Assembly (NCBI GenBank): GCA_040878005.1
Contig: JBBDMW010000023.1
Span: 1-64,000 of the forward strand
Reading direction: 5' to 3'
Length of the DNA stretch: 64,000 nt
DNA from: JBBDMW01 sp040878005
Lineage (GTDB): Bacteria > Chloroflexota > Dehalococcoidia > Lucifugimonadales > Lucifugimonadaceae
Position numbers and translations under genes: made by a program. Shown in pieces: positions 52,461 to 62,149 of the stretch. The notes beneath the pieces were generated by a model. The model had not been told where the DNA came from, did no database searches, and worked only from the letters and a program-made list of their open reading frames with translations. Every line of letters starts with the position of its first letter. Position 1 is the first letter of the stretch.

Positions 52461-54254
52461 ATGCGTCAAGATTGGCGCCGAATGACCACACTGGTCCCCT
52501 TGATGATTGTTGGACTGGCTGCACTGGCGCTTGCCGCCTGCGGCGGCGATGAGCCAGGCACGGATCCAACAGCTACTGCGACGGCCCCGGCTGAGGCCAC
52601 GTCCACCCCGGATGGCGAGAGCACTCCCGGGACCGCTGACCCTACTGCTACCTCGGAGATCACCGAACCAGGGCAGCAGTCTGGCACCCTTGTACACGGC
52701 TCAAGTGAGGTGGGGGCTGCCAGCTTCGTGCCTTTCCTTGGCGCAGTGAGCGATACATATGGATTCCGGGAACCGCTGGTCTGGCGGGATACCGCACCCA
52801 TTCCGCGTCTCGGCGATGTGAGGCCGGATCAGAGCATCGCTGAAGCGTGGGAAGTCGATCCGGACGGCAGCAAGATCACGTTTACGATTCGGGAGGGCGT
52901 GCCTTTCCACAAAGGTTGGGGTGACGTCACGGCTGAGGACGTGGCGTGGAGCCACAACAACGGTCTTGCTGAGGCGAACCTCAACAACCGTTCGGGTTTC
53001 ATTGGCGAGTACATCGACCGATGGGAAGCGATAGATGAACGTACAGCGGTAATGCACGTGGAACAGCCACTCAGTGTCCGGTGGGACGTTGAGATGTCGA
53101 ACCAGTGGCGTCAGACCATTGCCATCAGCAGCAAGAAGGCTTATGACGAGCTGGGCGAAGAAGCCGCAAACCTTGAGTTTGCCGGAACGGGTCCGTTCGA
53201 GGTCACCCGTTGGACCACGAACGAGATCATTGAGGCGGACGCTCTCCCCGAGCACTATCGCGAAACTGCCAGGGTTGCTCATTTCAGGGTAGTTGCCATC
53301 CCGGAGATATCCAGCATGGTGGCTGCCCTGCAAACCGGCGAGGTTCATATTGCCGAGGTTCCGGCCACGTCGGTTGCTGAGCTTGAGGAGGAAGGTATTA
53401 CGAGGCGATCTTTGGGCGCAGGCACGGTGATGTACACGTCCTTCGGGGGCAACTACTGGGCGATGGAATACCAGGCGACTGGTGAGACAGTGTTCCCACG
53501 CCCCGGATTTAATCCTGACCTGCCGTGGATTGGCGATCCGCGCGATGAGGAGTCGATGGAGCGCGCCAGGAAAGTCCGGGAGGCGATGACAATCGCCATC
53601 AACCGTGATGAATTGAGTGAATTCGTCGAGGCAGGCTTATCATCGCCCGCTCATACTGCGGTTGGGTTTACACCAGAGGACCCACAGTGGAAGGACGAGT
53701 GGTTAAAGCCGTTTGACCCGGATCGAGCAAGGCAACTCCTGGCTGAAGCCGGGTACGAAGATGGCTTTCCGGTGCCGTTCTGGGCCGGCCGCAACATCAA
53801 TGGCTACCCACAACTGGCGACAGTCATGGCTGCGCAGTGGAGCGATATTGGACTCAGGCCAAGCGTAGAGGTGACCGCCTATGAGGTGTACCGCCCGAAC
53901 CTGATCAACCGTGAAATGCCGATGCTGTACATCCACAACGACAAGCAGGGTGACCACGATGACCCCCGCGGCCGCTTGTGGAGCCCAGAGCCGGGTGGCG
54001 CCAACCGGGCTATCGAGATTTCAGATGAAATCTTGGAAGAGCACTACTACACTTCAGTTGTTGAACCCGACGCATCAAAGCGGATTGAGCACAACGTGGC
54101 GCTTGAGGACTACATGAGCCACTGGCACCTGTTCGTTCCGATGGTCAACCGGACCAGGCACTACATGGTTAGGCCTGAGGTAACCCAGTGGGAGCCGTTC
54201 ACTGAGAACTTCGGGAACTTCAACGCTCCCTGGACAGTGGTCTTGCAGGAGTAG
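52461..54254 (+). CDS. ABC substrate-binding lipoprotein, family 5
   Basis: A 597-residue exported binding protein. A leader and lipobox LALAAC mark Cys27, then a Thr/Pro/Ser-rich linker. The family-5 (DppA/OppA/NikA) domain has phrases such as SIAEAWEVDPDGSKITFTIREGVPFHKGWGDVTAEDV in separate parts, LEFAGTGPFEVTRW, VREAMTIAINRDEL and ARQLLAEAGY. It delivers peptides, sugars or other organics to the permeases encoded downstream. GGAGG five bases before the ATG sets the start; the frame is open 78 bases further up. In the context of three sulfatases and FGE, a sulfated organic ligand is an attractive inference. Confidence 0.92.
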   Translation: MRQDWRRMTTLVPLMIVGLAALALAACGGDEPGTDPTATATAPAEATSTPDGESTPGTADPTATSEITEPGQQSGTLVHGSSEVGAASFVPFLGAVSDTYGFREPLVWRDTAPIPRLGDVRPDQSIAEAWEVDPDGSKITFTIREGVPFHKGWGDVTAEDVAWSHNNGLAEANLNNRSGFIGEYIDRWEAIDERTAVMHVEQPLSVRWDVEMSNQWRQTIAISSKKAYDELGEEAANLEFAGTGPFEVTRWTTNEIIEADALPEHYRETARVAHFRVVAIPEISSMVAALQTGEVHIAEVPATSVAELEEEGITRRSLGAGTVMYTSFGGNYWAMEYQATGETVFPRPGFNPDLPWIGDPRDEESMERARKVREAMTIAINRDELSEFVEAGLSSPAHTAVGFTPEDPQWKDEWLKPFDPDRARQLLAEAGYEDGFPVPFWAGRNINGYPQLATVMAAQWSDIGLRPSVEVTAYEVYRPNLINREMPMLYIHNDKQGDHDDPRGRLWSPEPGGANRAIEISDEILEEHYYTSVVEPDASKRIEHNVALEDYMSHWHLFVPMVNRTRHYMVRPEVTQWEPFTENFGNFNAPWTVVLQE

Positions 54255-54273
54255 TAAGACTATCCCTCCATGC

Positions 54274-54318
54274 CATGGGCAGCGGGCCATGCGGCCCTCC
54301 GGTGGTCCGCTGCCCATG
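54274..54318 (+). terminator. Hairpin after the binding-protein gene
   Basis: A 12-bp stem (CATGGGCAGCGG at 54274-54285 with 54307-54318) has a 21-base loop. No T run follows. It lies between the binding-protein and permease genes, so it may act as an mRNA-stabilising or partial stop element rather than a full terminator. Confidence 0.55.
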
Positions 54319-54476
54319 AATTTCAGGGATGCCATGGTGAACATTGGTCGCCGGGCCTCGCCCAACGGCCCTCTGCTCACCTTTGAGACTCAGAGAACAC
54401 TATCACTGCTCTGTTATGCCATTAATGACAGTCCCATATCATTTCGCCGCGGCATATTCAGTCGCCTGGTGCAGCG

Positions 54477-55394
54477 ATGATTAAGTTCATTATTTTTCGC
54501 CTTTTTTACATGTTCCTTGTGATCGTGTTTGTCAGCGTGCTGGTTTTTGCCCTGTCTCGCATGTCCGGCGATCCGCGAGACCTGTACATGGACGATTACG
54601 CCACGCCAGCGCAGTACGAGGCGTGGGGGCGTGAGTGGGGCCTGGACAAGCCACTGTATGTTCAATACCTGGTCTGGGCGTCAAAGGCGGTCCGTGGCGA
54701 CTTTGGAAGATCGATCAAGCACCGCCAACCGGCCCTTGATGTCGTGCGCGCCAGCTTTCCTGCCACTTTGCAACTGGCGTCCGCAGGCTTCCTCGTGACA
54801 TTGGCTGTTGCAGTTCCACTGGGTGTGCTATCCGCAATCAACCGAGGGTCGCTGGCGGACTACGCAGGCCGGGGCATAGCGCTGTTTGGGCAGGCTCTGC
54901 CCGCATTCTGGATTGGCATCATGCTGATCCTGGTGTTCGCTGTACAGCTCGGGTGGCTGCCGACAGGGACGAGAGGCGACTGGAAGCATTACATACTGCC
55001 CGCGATCACGCTCGGAACAGGCCCGGCAGCAGGGCTGCTCAGGATCGTCCGGTCATCAATGCTCAACGTTCTCGACTCTGAGTACATCAAGCTTGCCCGG
55101 GCGAAGGGCGTGGGACGCAGGACGTTGATTTGGAAGCACGCCTTTCGCAACGCCCTGATTGCACCGCTGACGTTTTCCGGCCTGATCCTCGCTGGATTCA
55201 TCACCGGTTCCGTTGTTACCGAAACCGTGTTCTCGTGGCCTGGCGTGGGGCGCCTGGCCGTCCTGGCAATATTCGACAACGATTTCCCTCTGATATCCGC
55301 TGTCGTGATGTCTATTGCAGGTCTGTACGTGTTCATTTCCCTGATGGTCGACCTGACGTATGCGCTGGTTGACCCGCGAATTCGGTTCAACTGA
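54477..55394 (+). CDS. ABC permease, DppB/OppB type
   Basis: A 305-residue permease with six helices and the typical opening FIIFRLFYMFLVIVFVSVLVFALSRMSGDP. The EAA cytoplasmic loop, which docks to the ATPase, reads YIKLARAKGVGRRTLIWKHAFRNAL. VTETVFSWPGVGRLAVLAI is a strong family mark. It is followed by the DppC-type gene after two bases. The ATP-binding subunits (DppD/F) are not in this window, so they must be encoded elsewhere or shared. Confidence 0.93.
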   Translation: MIKFIIFRLFYMFLVIVFVSVLVFALSRMSGDPRDLYMDDYATPAQYEAWGREWGLDKPLYVQYLVWASKAVRGDFGRSIKHRQPALDVVRASFPATLQLASAGFLVTLAVAVPLGVLSAINRGSLADYAGRGIALFGQALPAFWIGIMLILVFAVQLGWLPTGTRGDWKHYILPAITLGTGPAAGLLRIVRSSMLNVLDSEYIKLARAKGVGRRTLIWKHAFRNALIAPLTFSGLILAGFITGSVVTETVFSWPGVGRLAVLAIFDNDFPLISAVVMSIAGLYVFISLMVDLTYALVDPRIRFN

Positions 55395-55395
55395 T

Positions 55396-56346
55396 ATGGC
55401 TGAGATGAGAGAAGGCCGAACTGGGGCAGCGCCGGAGGCTGTCGACTCATACGTGGAAGCCAGTGCAGGTCGCCCACGGATACCGGGTGCCGCAACCCTG
55501 CGGCGGTCATATCGCTTTATGCGGCGGTGGCCAGTAATACCGGTGGTGATTATCGCGATGCTGGTGGTCTCCGCAGTGTTCGCGGAGATCCTGGCGCCGC
55601 ATGATCCTGCGCAACTCCATCTGCGTGATCAGAATACGCCTCCTGTCTGGCTTGAAGGGGGCACGTTCACTTATGTGATGGGTACCGACGACCTGGGGCG
55701 CGACATCATGAGCCGCATCATTCATGGGGCGCGCATATCTCTAATAGTGGCAGTGGTTGTGCTCACTGCCGGCGCCATTATTGGCACCACGTTGGGCCTG
55801 GTATCCGGCTACTTCGGGCGCCTGGTGGATGAGTTCCTGATGCGTCTTGTGGACATCACCCTGGCAATTCCATTCATTTTTGTAGCCCTAGCAGTTGTGA
55901 TCGTGTTTGGCCAGAGCCTGACCATAATCATAATTATTCTGATCCTGTTCAGCTGGAATGCGTTTGCGCGGCAAGTGAGGGCAGAAACGCTCCAGTTGAA
56001 AACTCTTGACTACGTTGCGTTGAGCCGCATTTCCGGCGCATCGGCGTGGCGAATTATGTTCAAGCACATATTGCCTGGTGTCAGCAGCACGCTCCTGGTG
56101 GTGACAAGCCTGCGCGTAGGCCAGTTGATCTTGGCCGAGTCCGTGCTGAGTTTTCTTGGCGTGGGCATACCGCCGCCAACGCCTGCATGGGGTGTGATGA
56201 TCGCTGACGGCAGAGACCAACTGGGAAGCGCCTGGTGGATAGCGTTCTTCCCCGGTATGGCGATCTTCCTTACTGTGCTCGCCTTCAACTTCCTTGGTGA
56301 CTGGATGCGCGACCGCTTTGACCCAACTCTCAGGCAGATGGATTAG
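55396..56346 (+). CDS. ABC permease, DppC/OppC type
   Basis: A 316-residue permease with an extended cytoplasmic N-terminus and six helices. Family phrases are FAEILAPHDP, GTDDLGRDIMSRIIHGARISL, the EAA loop YVALSRISGASAWRIMFKHILPG and ESVLSFLGVGIPPPTPAWGVMI. It pairs with the DppB-type subunit to make the channel of a family-5 importer. The ATG at 55396 is two bases after the dppB-type stop. The first sulfatase follows after 166 bases. Confidence 0.93.
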   Translation: MAEMREGRTGAAPEAVDSYVEASAGRPRIPGAATLRRSYRFMRRWPVIPVVIIAMLVVSAVFAEILAPHDPAQLHLRDQNTPPVWLEGGTFTYVMGTDDLGRDIMSRIIHGARISLIVAVVVLTAGAIIGTTLGLVSGYFGRLVDEFLMRLVDITLAIPFIFVALAVVIVFGQSLTIIIIILILFSWNAFARQVRAETLQLKTLDYVALSRISGASAWRIMFKHILPGVSSTLLVVTSLRVGQLILAESVLSFLGVGIPPPTPAWGVMIADGRDQLGSAWWIAFFPGMAIFLTVLAFNFLGDWMRDRFDPTLRQMD

Positions 56347-56512
56347 CAAACCTAAGGCAACCACCGCATCAGTTATCGGACATTCCTCGCTTACTGATGT
56401 GGGTAGAGAACTGTGATGATCGCCATGAACTGTTTGGAACCTCTTGGGGTCTCCAACTGATCCTGGCAGGGGAACAAGACGCAAACCTATTGTCGTAGAC
56501 ACGGAGAGTGAA

Positions 56513-57958
56513 ATGCCGCAACGCCCAAACATCTTATTTATATTCACGGACCAACAGCGCGTTGACACCATGGCGTGTTATGGCAACACTCAAATCCAGG
56601 TGCCCAAGCTAAACGAACTGGCGTCACAAAGTTTCGTAGTGGACAACGCCTATGTCAGCACCCCGATTTGTACGCCTGCACGTTCCACGATAATGACTGG
56701 AACATGGCCCCACACCAATGGCTGCACTGCGAACAATGTCCCTCTTGATGAGTCCGTGCAGACGATCGCGGATCACCTGCCTGACGAGTACCTCAGTGCT
56801 TACTACGGCAAATGGCACCTGGGCAACGATGTCATCAAGCAGCATGGCTTCAAGCGCTGGATGAGCTATGAGGACAACTACCGCCAGTACTACACGAAAG
56901 ATGAGTACCTGTCAGTATTCAGCCCTTATAAGCAGTACCTGATTGACCAGGGGTATGAACCAGACGGCGAGGCAGAAGGTGGCACGTACTTCACCAGGCC
57001 CATGACCGCCCGGCTGCCTGAAGAGCACACCAAGGCGAACTGGATTGCCGAACGGGCCAGTGAGTTCATCCACACCTATGCCAACCGGCCATGGGCGCTC
57101 TACATCAACATTTTCGAGCCTCACCCGCCGTACTACGGTCCATATGACGACCAGTATGACCCTGAAGACATCCCTACTCCGCCAACGTTCCTGAAGAAGA
57201 CTCCCGACAACGCGGCGAAGCTTCACAGCGTGCTTTCAGGATCTGGCCATGCGGATCTTGAGTCAGAGACCTCCGAGAGTGGTGGCGAGCGTGAGTGGAA
57301 AGAGCTCATCGCACGGTACTGGGGCCTGATGACGCTTACGGACAACGCGGTTGGGAAGATTCTCAAGGCACTGGAAGACTCGGGTAATGCAGACAACACC
57401 ATCGTGGTGTTCACGAGCGAGCACGGCGACCAGATGGGCGAGCATCACCTGCTGGGAAAGGGCGTCTTCTACGAACAGTCCTCGCGAGTCCCTCTCCTGT
57501 TCCGTGTGCCCTGGCTCAATGAACAGGAAAAGCACATACCAGGCCGGATGAGTCAGATTGACCTCGTGCCGACCATCCTGGACCTCATTGGCGCAGATAT
57601 TCCCGCTCAGCTCCAGGGTCAGAGCCGGAAGGCTGTACTTGAGGGAGTCACTGACCTTGACGACAACGACGTAATCCTGGAATGGCATGCACGCTCAGTC
57701 GACAGGCATGGCGGCGGCGTCGACGTGGACACCATTCAACATGAACGCTACCGGACTCTCATTGGTGCGGATGGATGGAAGGCCGTATTCACAGCCAAGA
57801 GCCAGTGCGAACTTTACAACCTCAACGAGGATCCATACGAACAGAACAACCTGTTTGACGATCCCGTGGAGCAAAGCCGTGTGAAGACCATGTTGGACAA
57901 GGTCTTGGCATGGCAGGAACGCACTGGCGATTCGGCGCCAATGCCAAGTTTGAAATAG
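56513..57958 (+). CDS. Type I sulfatase (Cys-type)
   Basis: A 481-residue sulfatase with metal-binding N-terminal FTDQQR and the maturation motif CTPAR (Cys53 to Arg57) in PICTPARSTIMTG. It also has GKWHLG, HPPYYGPYD and the C-terminal DHG-like EHGDQMGEHHLLGKG. Cys53 would be converted to formylglycine by the FGE encoded at 61011-61991. No signal peptide is seen, so it should act in the cytoplasm after import. Its phrases resemble choline-sulfatase and N-sulfoglucosamine-sulfohydrolase-like enzymes. The ATG at 56513, preceded by GGAGAG, starts at the usual first strand. It differs clearly from the next two sulfatases. Confidence 0.92.
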   Translation: MPQRPNILFIFTDQQRVDTMACYGNTQIQVPKLNELASQSFVVDNAYVSTPICTPARSTIMTGTWPHTNGCTANNVPLDESVQTIADHLPDEYLSAYYGKWHLGNDVIKQHGFKRWMSYEDNYRQYYTKDEYLSVFSPYKQYLIDQGYEPDGEAEGGTYFTRPMTARLPEEHTKANWIAERASEFIHTYANRPWALYINIFEPHPPYYGPYDDQYDPEDIPTPPTFLKKTPDNAAKLHSVLSGSGHADLESETSESGGEREWKELIARYWGLMTLTDNAVGKILKALEDSGNADNTIVVFTSEHGDQMGEHHLLGKGVFYEQSSRVPLLFRVPWLNEQEKHIPGRMSQIDLVPTILDLIGADIPAQLQGQSRKAVLEGVTDLDDNDVILEWHARSVDRHGGGVDVDTIQHERYRTLIGADGWKAVFTAKSQCELYNLNEDPYEQNNLFDDPVEQSRVKTMLDKVLAWQERTGDSAPMPSLK

Positions 57959-57964
57959 CGGTCG

Positions 57965-58004
57965 TTGGCCTGGGCCAGACGGCTAAATCGTCTGCCCAGG
58001 CCAA
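57965..58004 (+). terminator. Hairpin between sulfatase 1 and 2
   Basis: Arms TTGGCCTGGGC (57965-57975) and GCCCAGGCCAA (57994-58004) pair, with an inner AGAC/GTCT extension after one bulged base. It lies seven bases after the sulfatase 1 stop. It probably separates transcripts or stabilises the 3' end. Confidence 0.65.
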
Positions 58005-58120
58005 TTCCACTGGTCTGATGCGTGGTCCTCAATTTGGACCAGCAGTGCTCCATCAGGGGTTCGGATCATCCTGATGGCCGGTAATTTTGCGAGAGCTACG
58101 AAGAACTGGGGTTTACCTGT

Positions 58121-59383
58121 ATGACGGCAAGAAGAGTCAATGACCGCCCAAACATAATTTTGATAATGGCGGATGACTTGGGATACGAAGCCCTGGGCTG
58201 TTACGGCGGAACGTCTTATCGCACCCCGGTTCTCGATGGGATGGCCGAATCAGGGATTCGATTCGTTCATGGATATGCCCAGCCCCTTTGTACGCCGACG
58301 CGTGTCCAGCTAATGACCGGCAAGTACAACTTCCGGAACTGGAAGGCCTTCGGCGTCATGGATCCGGATGAGAAGACCATCGGTCATTACATGACCGATG
58401 CGGGATATAAGACCTGCATATCCGGCAAGTGGCAGCTTTATAGCTATAACCCGTCAGATTATGAGCCTGAGTGGCGCGGCAAGGGTAAGCGCCCGGAACA
58501 GGCGGGATTCGACGAGTACTGCCTGTGGCATACCGAGCACACGGAGGAAAAGGGGTCACGATATGCAGACCCCAAGGTCCAAGTGAACGGGAAGTACTTG
58601 GAAGATACGGAAGGCAAGTATGGCCCGGACATTTACGTCGATTACATAAATGACTTTATGGAGCGCAACCAGTCAGATCCGTTCTTTGTTTACTATCCAA
58701 TGGCTCTGACGCATCCGCCTTACCAGCCCACTCCAGACAGTGAAGACTGGGCAGTTGACCGGCATAGAACGGATACCAAGTACTTCAAAGACATGGTCGA
58801 GTATCACGACAAGGTGATTGGACGGATACTCAACAAGGTCGATGAACTGGGCCTGAGCGAAAACACCCTGATCATTTACTACGGCGACAACGGCACGACC
58901 CGGAACATCACCTCGTACATGAACGGTCGCGCCGTGCAGGGTGGCAAGGGGTACTCCACCGATGCCGGAACGAGAGTGCCGTTGATAGTTAAGTGGGCCG
59001 GGGTCAGTCCCAAGGGGGTGGTACTGGAAGACCTGGTTGATGCCAGCGACTTCCTGCCGACGATCCTTGAGGCGGCGGGAGCGCCTCTACCAAAGGATGA
59101 GGTGATAGACGGCCGTTCCTTTCTGCCACAGATCAGGGGCGAAAAGGGATGTCCGCGGGAATGGGTGTTCTTCCACCATGACCCTCTACCGGGCCACGGC
59201 AAAGACGGGTATCACTTGCAGCGGTGGGCGCAGGACAAGCGCTGGAAGCTGTATGACGATGGCCGTTTCTACGATGTGGTCAATGATGTGCTTGAAGAGA
59301 ATCCGCTTTCCGCAAGCCAGGGAGGACCTGAGGCTGACGCGGCTCGAGTACGCCTGCAAAAGATCCTACACGAGATGAAGTAG
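58121..59383 (+). CDS. Sulfatase 2 (Cys-type, arylsulfatase A-like)
   Basis: A 420-residue sulfatase. It has the MADDLGYEALGCYG metal site, maturation motif CTPTR (Cys57 to Arg61) in PLCTPTRVQLMTGKYNFRNW, SGKWQLYSY, MALTHPPYQPTP, and YYGDNGT near the second metal site. No leader peptide. It is a close paralogue of the next gene, with the same CTPTR, GKYNFRN and HTEEKGSRY phrases. It is predicted to hydrolyse a sulfate ester in the cytoplasm. Substrate unknown. Confidence 0.92.
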   Translation: MTARRVNDRPNIILIMADDLGYEALGCYGGTSYRTPVLDGMAESGIRFVHGYAQPLCTPTRVQLMTGKYNFRNWKAFGVMDPDEKTIGHYMTDAGYKTCISGKWQLYSYNPSDYEPEWRGKGKRPEQAGFDEYCLWHTEHTEEKGSRYADPKVQVNGKYLEDTEGKYGPDIYVDYINDFMERNQSDPFFVYYPMALTHPPYQPTPDSEDWAVDRHRTDTKYFKDMVEYHDKVIGRILNKVDELGLSENTLIIYYGDNGTTRNITSYMNGRAVQGGKGYSTDAGTRVPLIVKWAGVSPKGVVLEDLVDASDFLPTILEAAGAPLPKDEVIDGRSFLPQIRGEKGCPREWVFFHHDPLPGHGKDGYHLQRWAQDKRWKLYDDGRFYDVVNDVLEENPLSASQGGPEADAARVRLQKILHEMK

Positions 59384-59518
59384 GCGGCCCTCCCGAGAGA
59401 TTGGAGAGCGTATGAACATGTCCACTCAAAGACGATTCAAGTAGCCGGGAGTCATCGAGAACCGCAAGAACCGCCCTGGAAACCATCGGATAGTCTAACC
59501 AACAAGAGGTACTCAGCC

Positions 59519-60856
59519 TTGGCAAAGAAAAACCGGCGACCAAACATCATATTGATCATGTCCGATGACCTGCAGTATGAGGCACTCAGCTGCAACGGGG
59601 GAACCGCCTACAGGACACCCGAGTTAGACCGGCTCGCTGAAACCGGCATGCGGTTCGAGAATGCACACGTTATGCCCCTGTGCACCCCGACCAGGGTGTC
59701 GCTTATGACCGGCAAGTACAACTTCCGCAACTACATAGGATTTGGGCTTATGAGGCCGGATGAGGTGACCTTTGGACACCTGATGAGCGATGCCGGATAC
59801 AAGACCTGTATCTCAGGCAAGTGGCAACTCTATTCTTACAACCCTCCGGAGGAGATGCCAGAGATGCGCTCCAAAGGGCAGCGAATAGAAGATGCCGGAT
59901 TCGAGGAGTTCTGCGTCTGGCATCCACACCACACTGAAGAGAAGGGCTCCCGGTACAAAGACCCGATCATTTTCGAGAACGGCAATTTCCGGGAAGACAC
60001 CAAAGGCAAGTACGGCGAAGACATTTTCTGTGACTACATTTGCGACTTTGTGGAGCGCAACCAGGATGAGGAGTTCTTCGTCTACTGGCCAATGCCATTG
60101 ACGCACCGGCCGTTCGAGCCGACGCCAGATAGCCCGGATTATGCAGAGTTTGATCCTCCCTCAAACCAGACGCTTGGCGCTGGAACATGGGCGGAACTTG
60201 AAGGCTGGCCTGACGACCCCGAATACTACAAGGACATGGTCGAGTACCACGACAAGGTGATCGGCCGGCTGATGGGCAAGTTGGATGAACTGGGGCTGCG
60301 TGAGGACACTCTGGTGATCTACCTGGGCGATAACGGCTCGCCGCGCGAAGTCTGTACGCTCCAGCACAATCATCGCCAGCTCTGTGGCGGAAAAGGCTTG
60401 ACCAATGACAGGGGCACCCATGTGCCTCTAATCTGCAACTGGCCCGGCACGATACCGTCTGCGGTCGTACAGACTGACCTAATCGACAACTGCGACTACC
60501 TGCCGACTATTTTGGAGGCAGCAGCATCGCAGGTGCCGGATGGGTACGTCATCGACGGCCAATCATTCCTGCCGCAGTTGCGGGGCGAGCCTGGCAACTC
60601 GAGGGACTGGATATTCTTCCACTTCGACCCGAGGGGAAGAAACCCCATGCCTCCGCGCCGGTTCCTGCGTGACCAACGGTGGAAGCTGTATGAAGATGGA
60701 CGACTCTTCGACCTGGATGTGGACCAGGAAGAGGAATCTCCCATTCTTCGTGAAAGTGACACATCGGAACAGGCTGCAGCCCGAGCGAAATTGGAACCGG
60801 TTTTTGCCCGGATGGCTCCAGACCAGGAGCCTGTTCTTCAGAACACCTCGCGATAA
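59519..60856 (+). CDS. Sulfatase 3 (Cys-type, paralogue of sulfatase 2)
   Basis: A 445-residue sulfatase closely related to its upstream neighbour. It has MSDDLQYEALSCNGG, maturation motif CTPTR (Cys55 to Arg59) in PLCTPTRVSLMTGKYNFRNY, GKWQLYSYNPP, MPLTHRPFEPTPDSPDY and YLGDNGSPR. It has extra residues around 210-230 compared with sulfatase 2. The start is TTG at 59519, with AGAGG nine bases upstream. No leader. It is followed by a hairpin and then the FGE gene, which would convert Cys55 to formylglycine. Confidence 0.91.
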   Translation: MAKKNRRPNIILIMSDDLQYEALSCNGGTAYRTPELDRLAETGMRFENAHVMPLCTPTRVSLMTGKYNFRNYIGFGLMRPDEVTFGHLMSDAGYKTCISGKWQLYSYNPPEEMPEMRSKGQRIEDAGFEEFCVWHPHHTEEKGSRYKDPIIFENGNFREDTKGKYGEDIFCDYICDFVERNQDEEFFVYWPMPLTHRPFEPTPDSPDYAEFDPPSNQTLGAGTWAELEGWPDDPEYYKDMVEYHDKVIGRLMGKLDELGLREDTLVIYLGDNGSPREVCTLQHNHRQLCGGKGLTNDRGTHVPLICNWPGTIPSAVVQTDLIDNCDYLPTILEAAASQVPDGYVIDGQSFLPQLRGEPGNSRDWIFFHFDPRGRNPMPPRRFLRDQRWKLYEDGRLFDLDVDQEEESPILRESDTSEQAAARAKLEPVFARMAPDQEPVLQNTSR

Positions 60857-60859
60857 GGC

Positions 60860-60893
60860 GGTGAGCCGCCGTGCACACGCGCGGCGGCTCACC
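60860..60893 (+). terminator. Hairpin after sulfatase 3
   Basis: A perfect 12-bp stem (GGTGAGCCGCCG at 60860-60871 with 60882-60893) has a 10-base loop. It lies just after the sulfatase 3 stop and before the FGE gene; no T run. Confidence 0.65.
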
Positions 60894-61010
60894 CGGGTTC
60901 GAGTGCTTTGTGCCTTTTGCGCGACGATGGTCATATAAGGTGCCGAGATCTTTCACGTTTGGTTTTGCCGGAGGCTTGGGGGAGATCGGCAACAGACCAT
61001 CCATACGCTT

Positions 61011-61991
61011 ATGAAACAAGATACTTCCAATCTGGAAACCGGTTGCTGCGCTCCTTCCCGAGTGCCAGCACATCTTTCGTCGACGCATGATCCAGGACAT
61101 GAGACGAAGCGTGACCCAATTCAACCACAGGTCCAGCGCGACGGCATGATCCTGCTGGAAGGTGGCACGTTCCTCATGGGCACCGATGTGCGTGACGGCT
61201 TCCCGGCAGATGGCGAGGGGCCGGTCAGGGAGATCATACTCAGGCCGTTCCGCATCGATGCCACAACCGTCACAAACGAACAGTTCGCACAGTTCGTCGC
61301 CGACACCAGCTACGTCACAGAAGCAGAAAGGTTCGGATGGTCGTTCGTCTTCCACCACTTCGTGGCGCCTGATGTGGCAGAGAAGGTCTCGCAGGCAGTG
61401 GCGGGAGCACAGTGGTGGTGGCAGGTCCCCGGCTCAGACTGGCGCAGGCCCGACGGTCCAGGCTCGAGCTTCGAGGACCGCATGGACCATCCGGTCACGC
61501 ACGTCTCGTGGAACGATGCCTACGCCTACGCCAGGTGGGCCGGGAAGCGGCTGCCCACAGAGGCTGAATGGGAGTTCGCAGCACGCGGCGGACTCGAGCA
61601 GAACGTGTACGCCTGGGGCAACGAGCTGATGCCGGGCGGGGAGCACCGCTGCAACATATGGCAGGGCACATTCCCGAGGGTGAACACGGCAGAGGACGGC
61701 TTTGCGGGCACTGCGCCTGCACGCTGGTTCAGGCCGAACGGGTACGGTCTGTACAACACTGCCGGGAACGTGTGGGAGTGGTGCTCAGACTGGTTCAGCC
61801 CGTCCTTCCACATCACCGGTCCTCGTGAAGACCCGGCGGGTCCGCCATCAGGTCAGGCGAAGGTCATGAAGGGCGGCTCGTACCTGTGTCACAACTCGTA
61901 CTGCAACCGCTACCGGGTCGCAGCCCGAAGCCAGTCCACTCCCGACAGCTCAACAGGCAACGTGGGGTTCAGATTGGCGATGGATGATTAG
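61011..61991 (+). CDS. Formylglycine-generating enzyme (FGE, SUMF1-like)
   Basis: A 326-residue copper-type, oxygen-dependent FGE. The active Cys pair is Cys293 and Cys298 in GGSYLCHNSYCNRYR, spaced as in human SUMF1. Other family marks are MGTDVRDGFPADGEGP, VTEAERFGWSFVF, AVAGAQWWWQVPGSDWRRP, HVSWNDAYAYARWAGKRLPTEAEWE in two parts, NIWQGTFPRVNT and GYGLYNTAGNVWEWCSDW. The enzyme oxidises the Cys in C-x-P-x-R of sulfatases to formylglycine. It acts on the three upstream products, all of which have that motif. The N-terminal 45 residues with a CCAPSR phrase precede the fold. There is no signal peptide. Confidence 0.95.
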   Translation: MKQDTSNLETGCCAPSRVPAHLSSTHDPGHETKRDPIQPQVQRDGMILLEGGTFLMGTDVRDGFPADGEGPVREIILRPFRIDATTVTNEQFAQFVADTSYVTEAERFGWSFVFHHFVAPDVAEKVSQAVAGAQWWWQVPGSDWRRPDGPGSSFEDRMDHPVTHVSWNDAYAYARWAGKRLPTEAEWEFAARGGLEQNVYAWGNELMPGGEHRCNIWQGTFPRVNTAEDGFAGTAPARWFRPNGYGLYNTAGNVWEWCSDWFSPSFHITGPREDPAGPPSGQAKVMKGGSYLCHNSYCNRYRVAARSQSTPDSSTGNVGFRLAMDD

Positions 61992-62149
61992 CCGATTGAG
62001 TGTTTGGACACCACTCTTGGTGGGCCTAGGGTTTCGGCAGCATCATGATTCGTAGCGAGCCGGCGACTTCGAAACTCAGGCATGAACCCACGCTGATTAA
62101 CCGCACCCAGAGCGTCCAAGATGGCCAACGCAGAGGCGCATAACGCTAT

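Noticed and set aside
60549..61358. 269-codon minus-strand ORF across sulfatase 3 and FGE
   Set aside because: It is antisense to two certain genes and has no protein-like domain.
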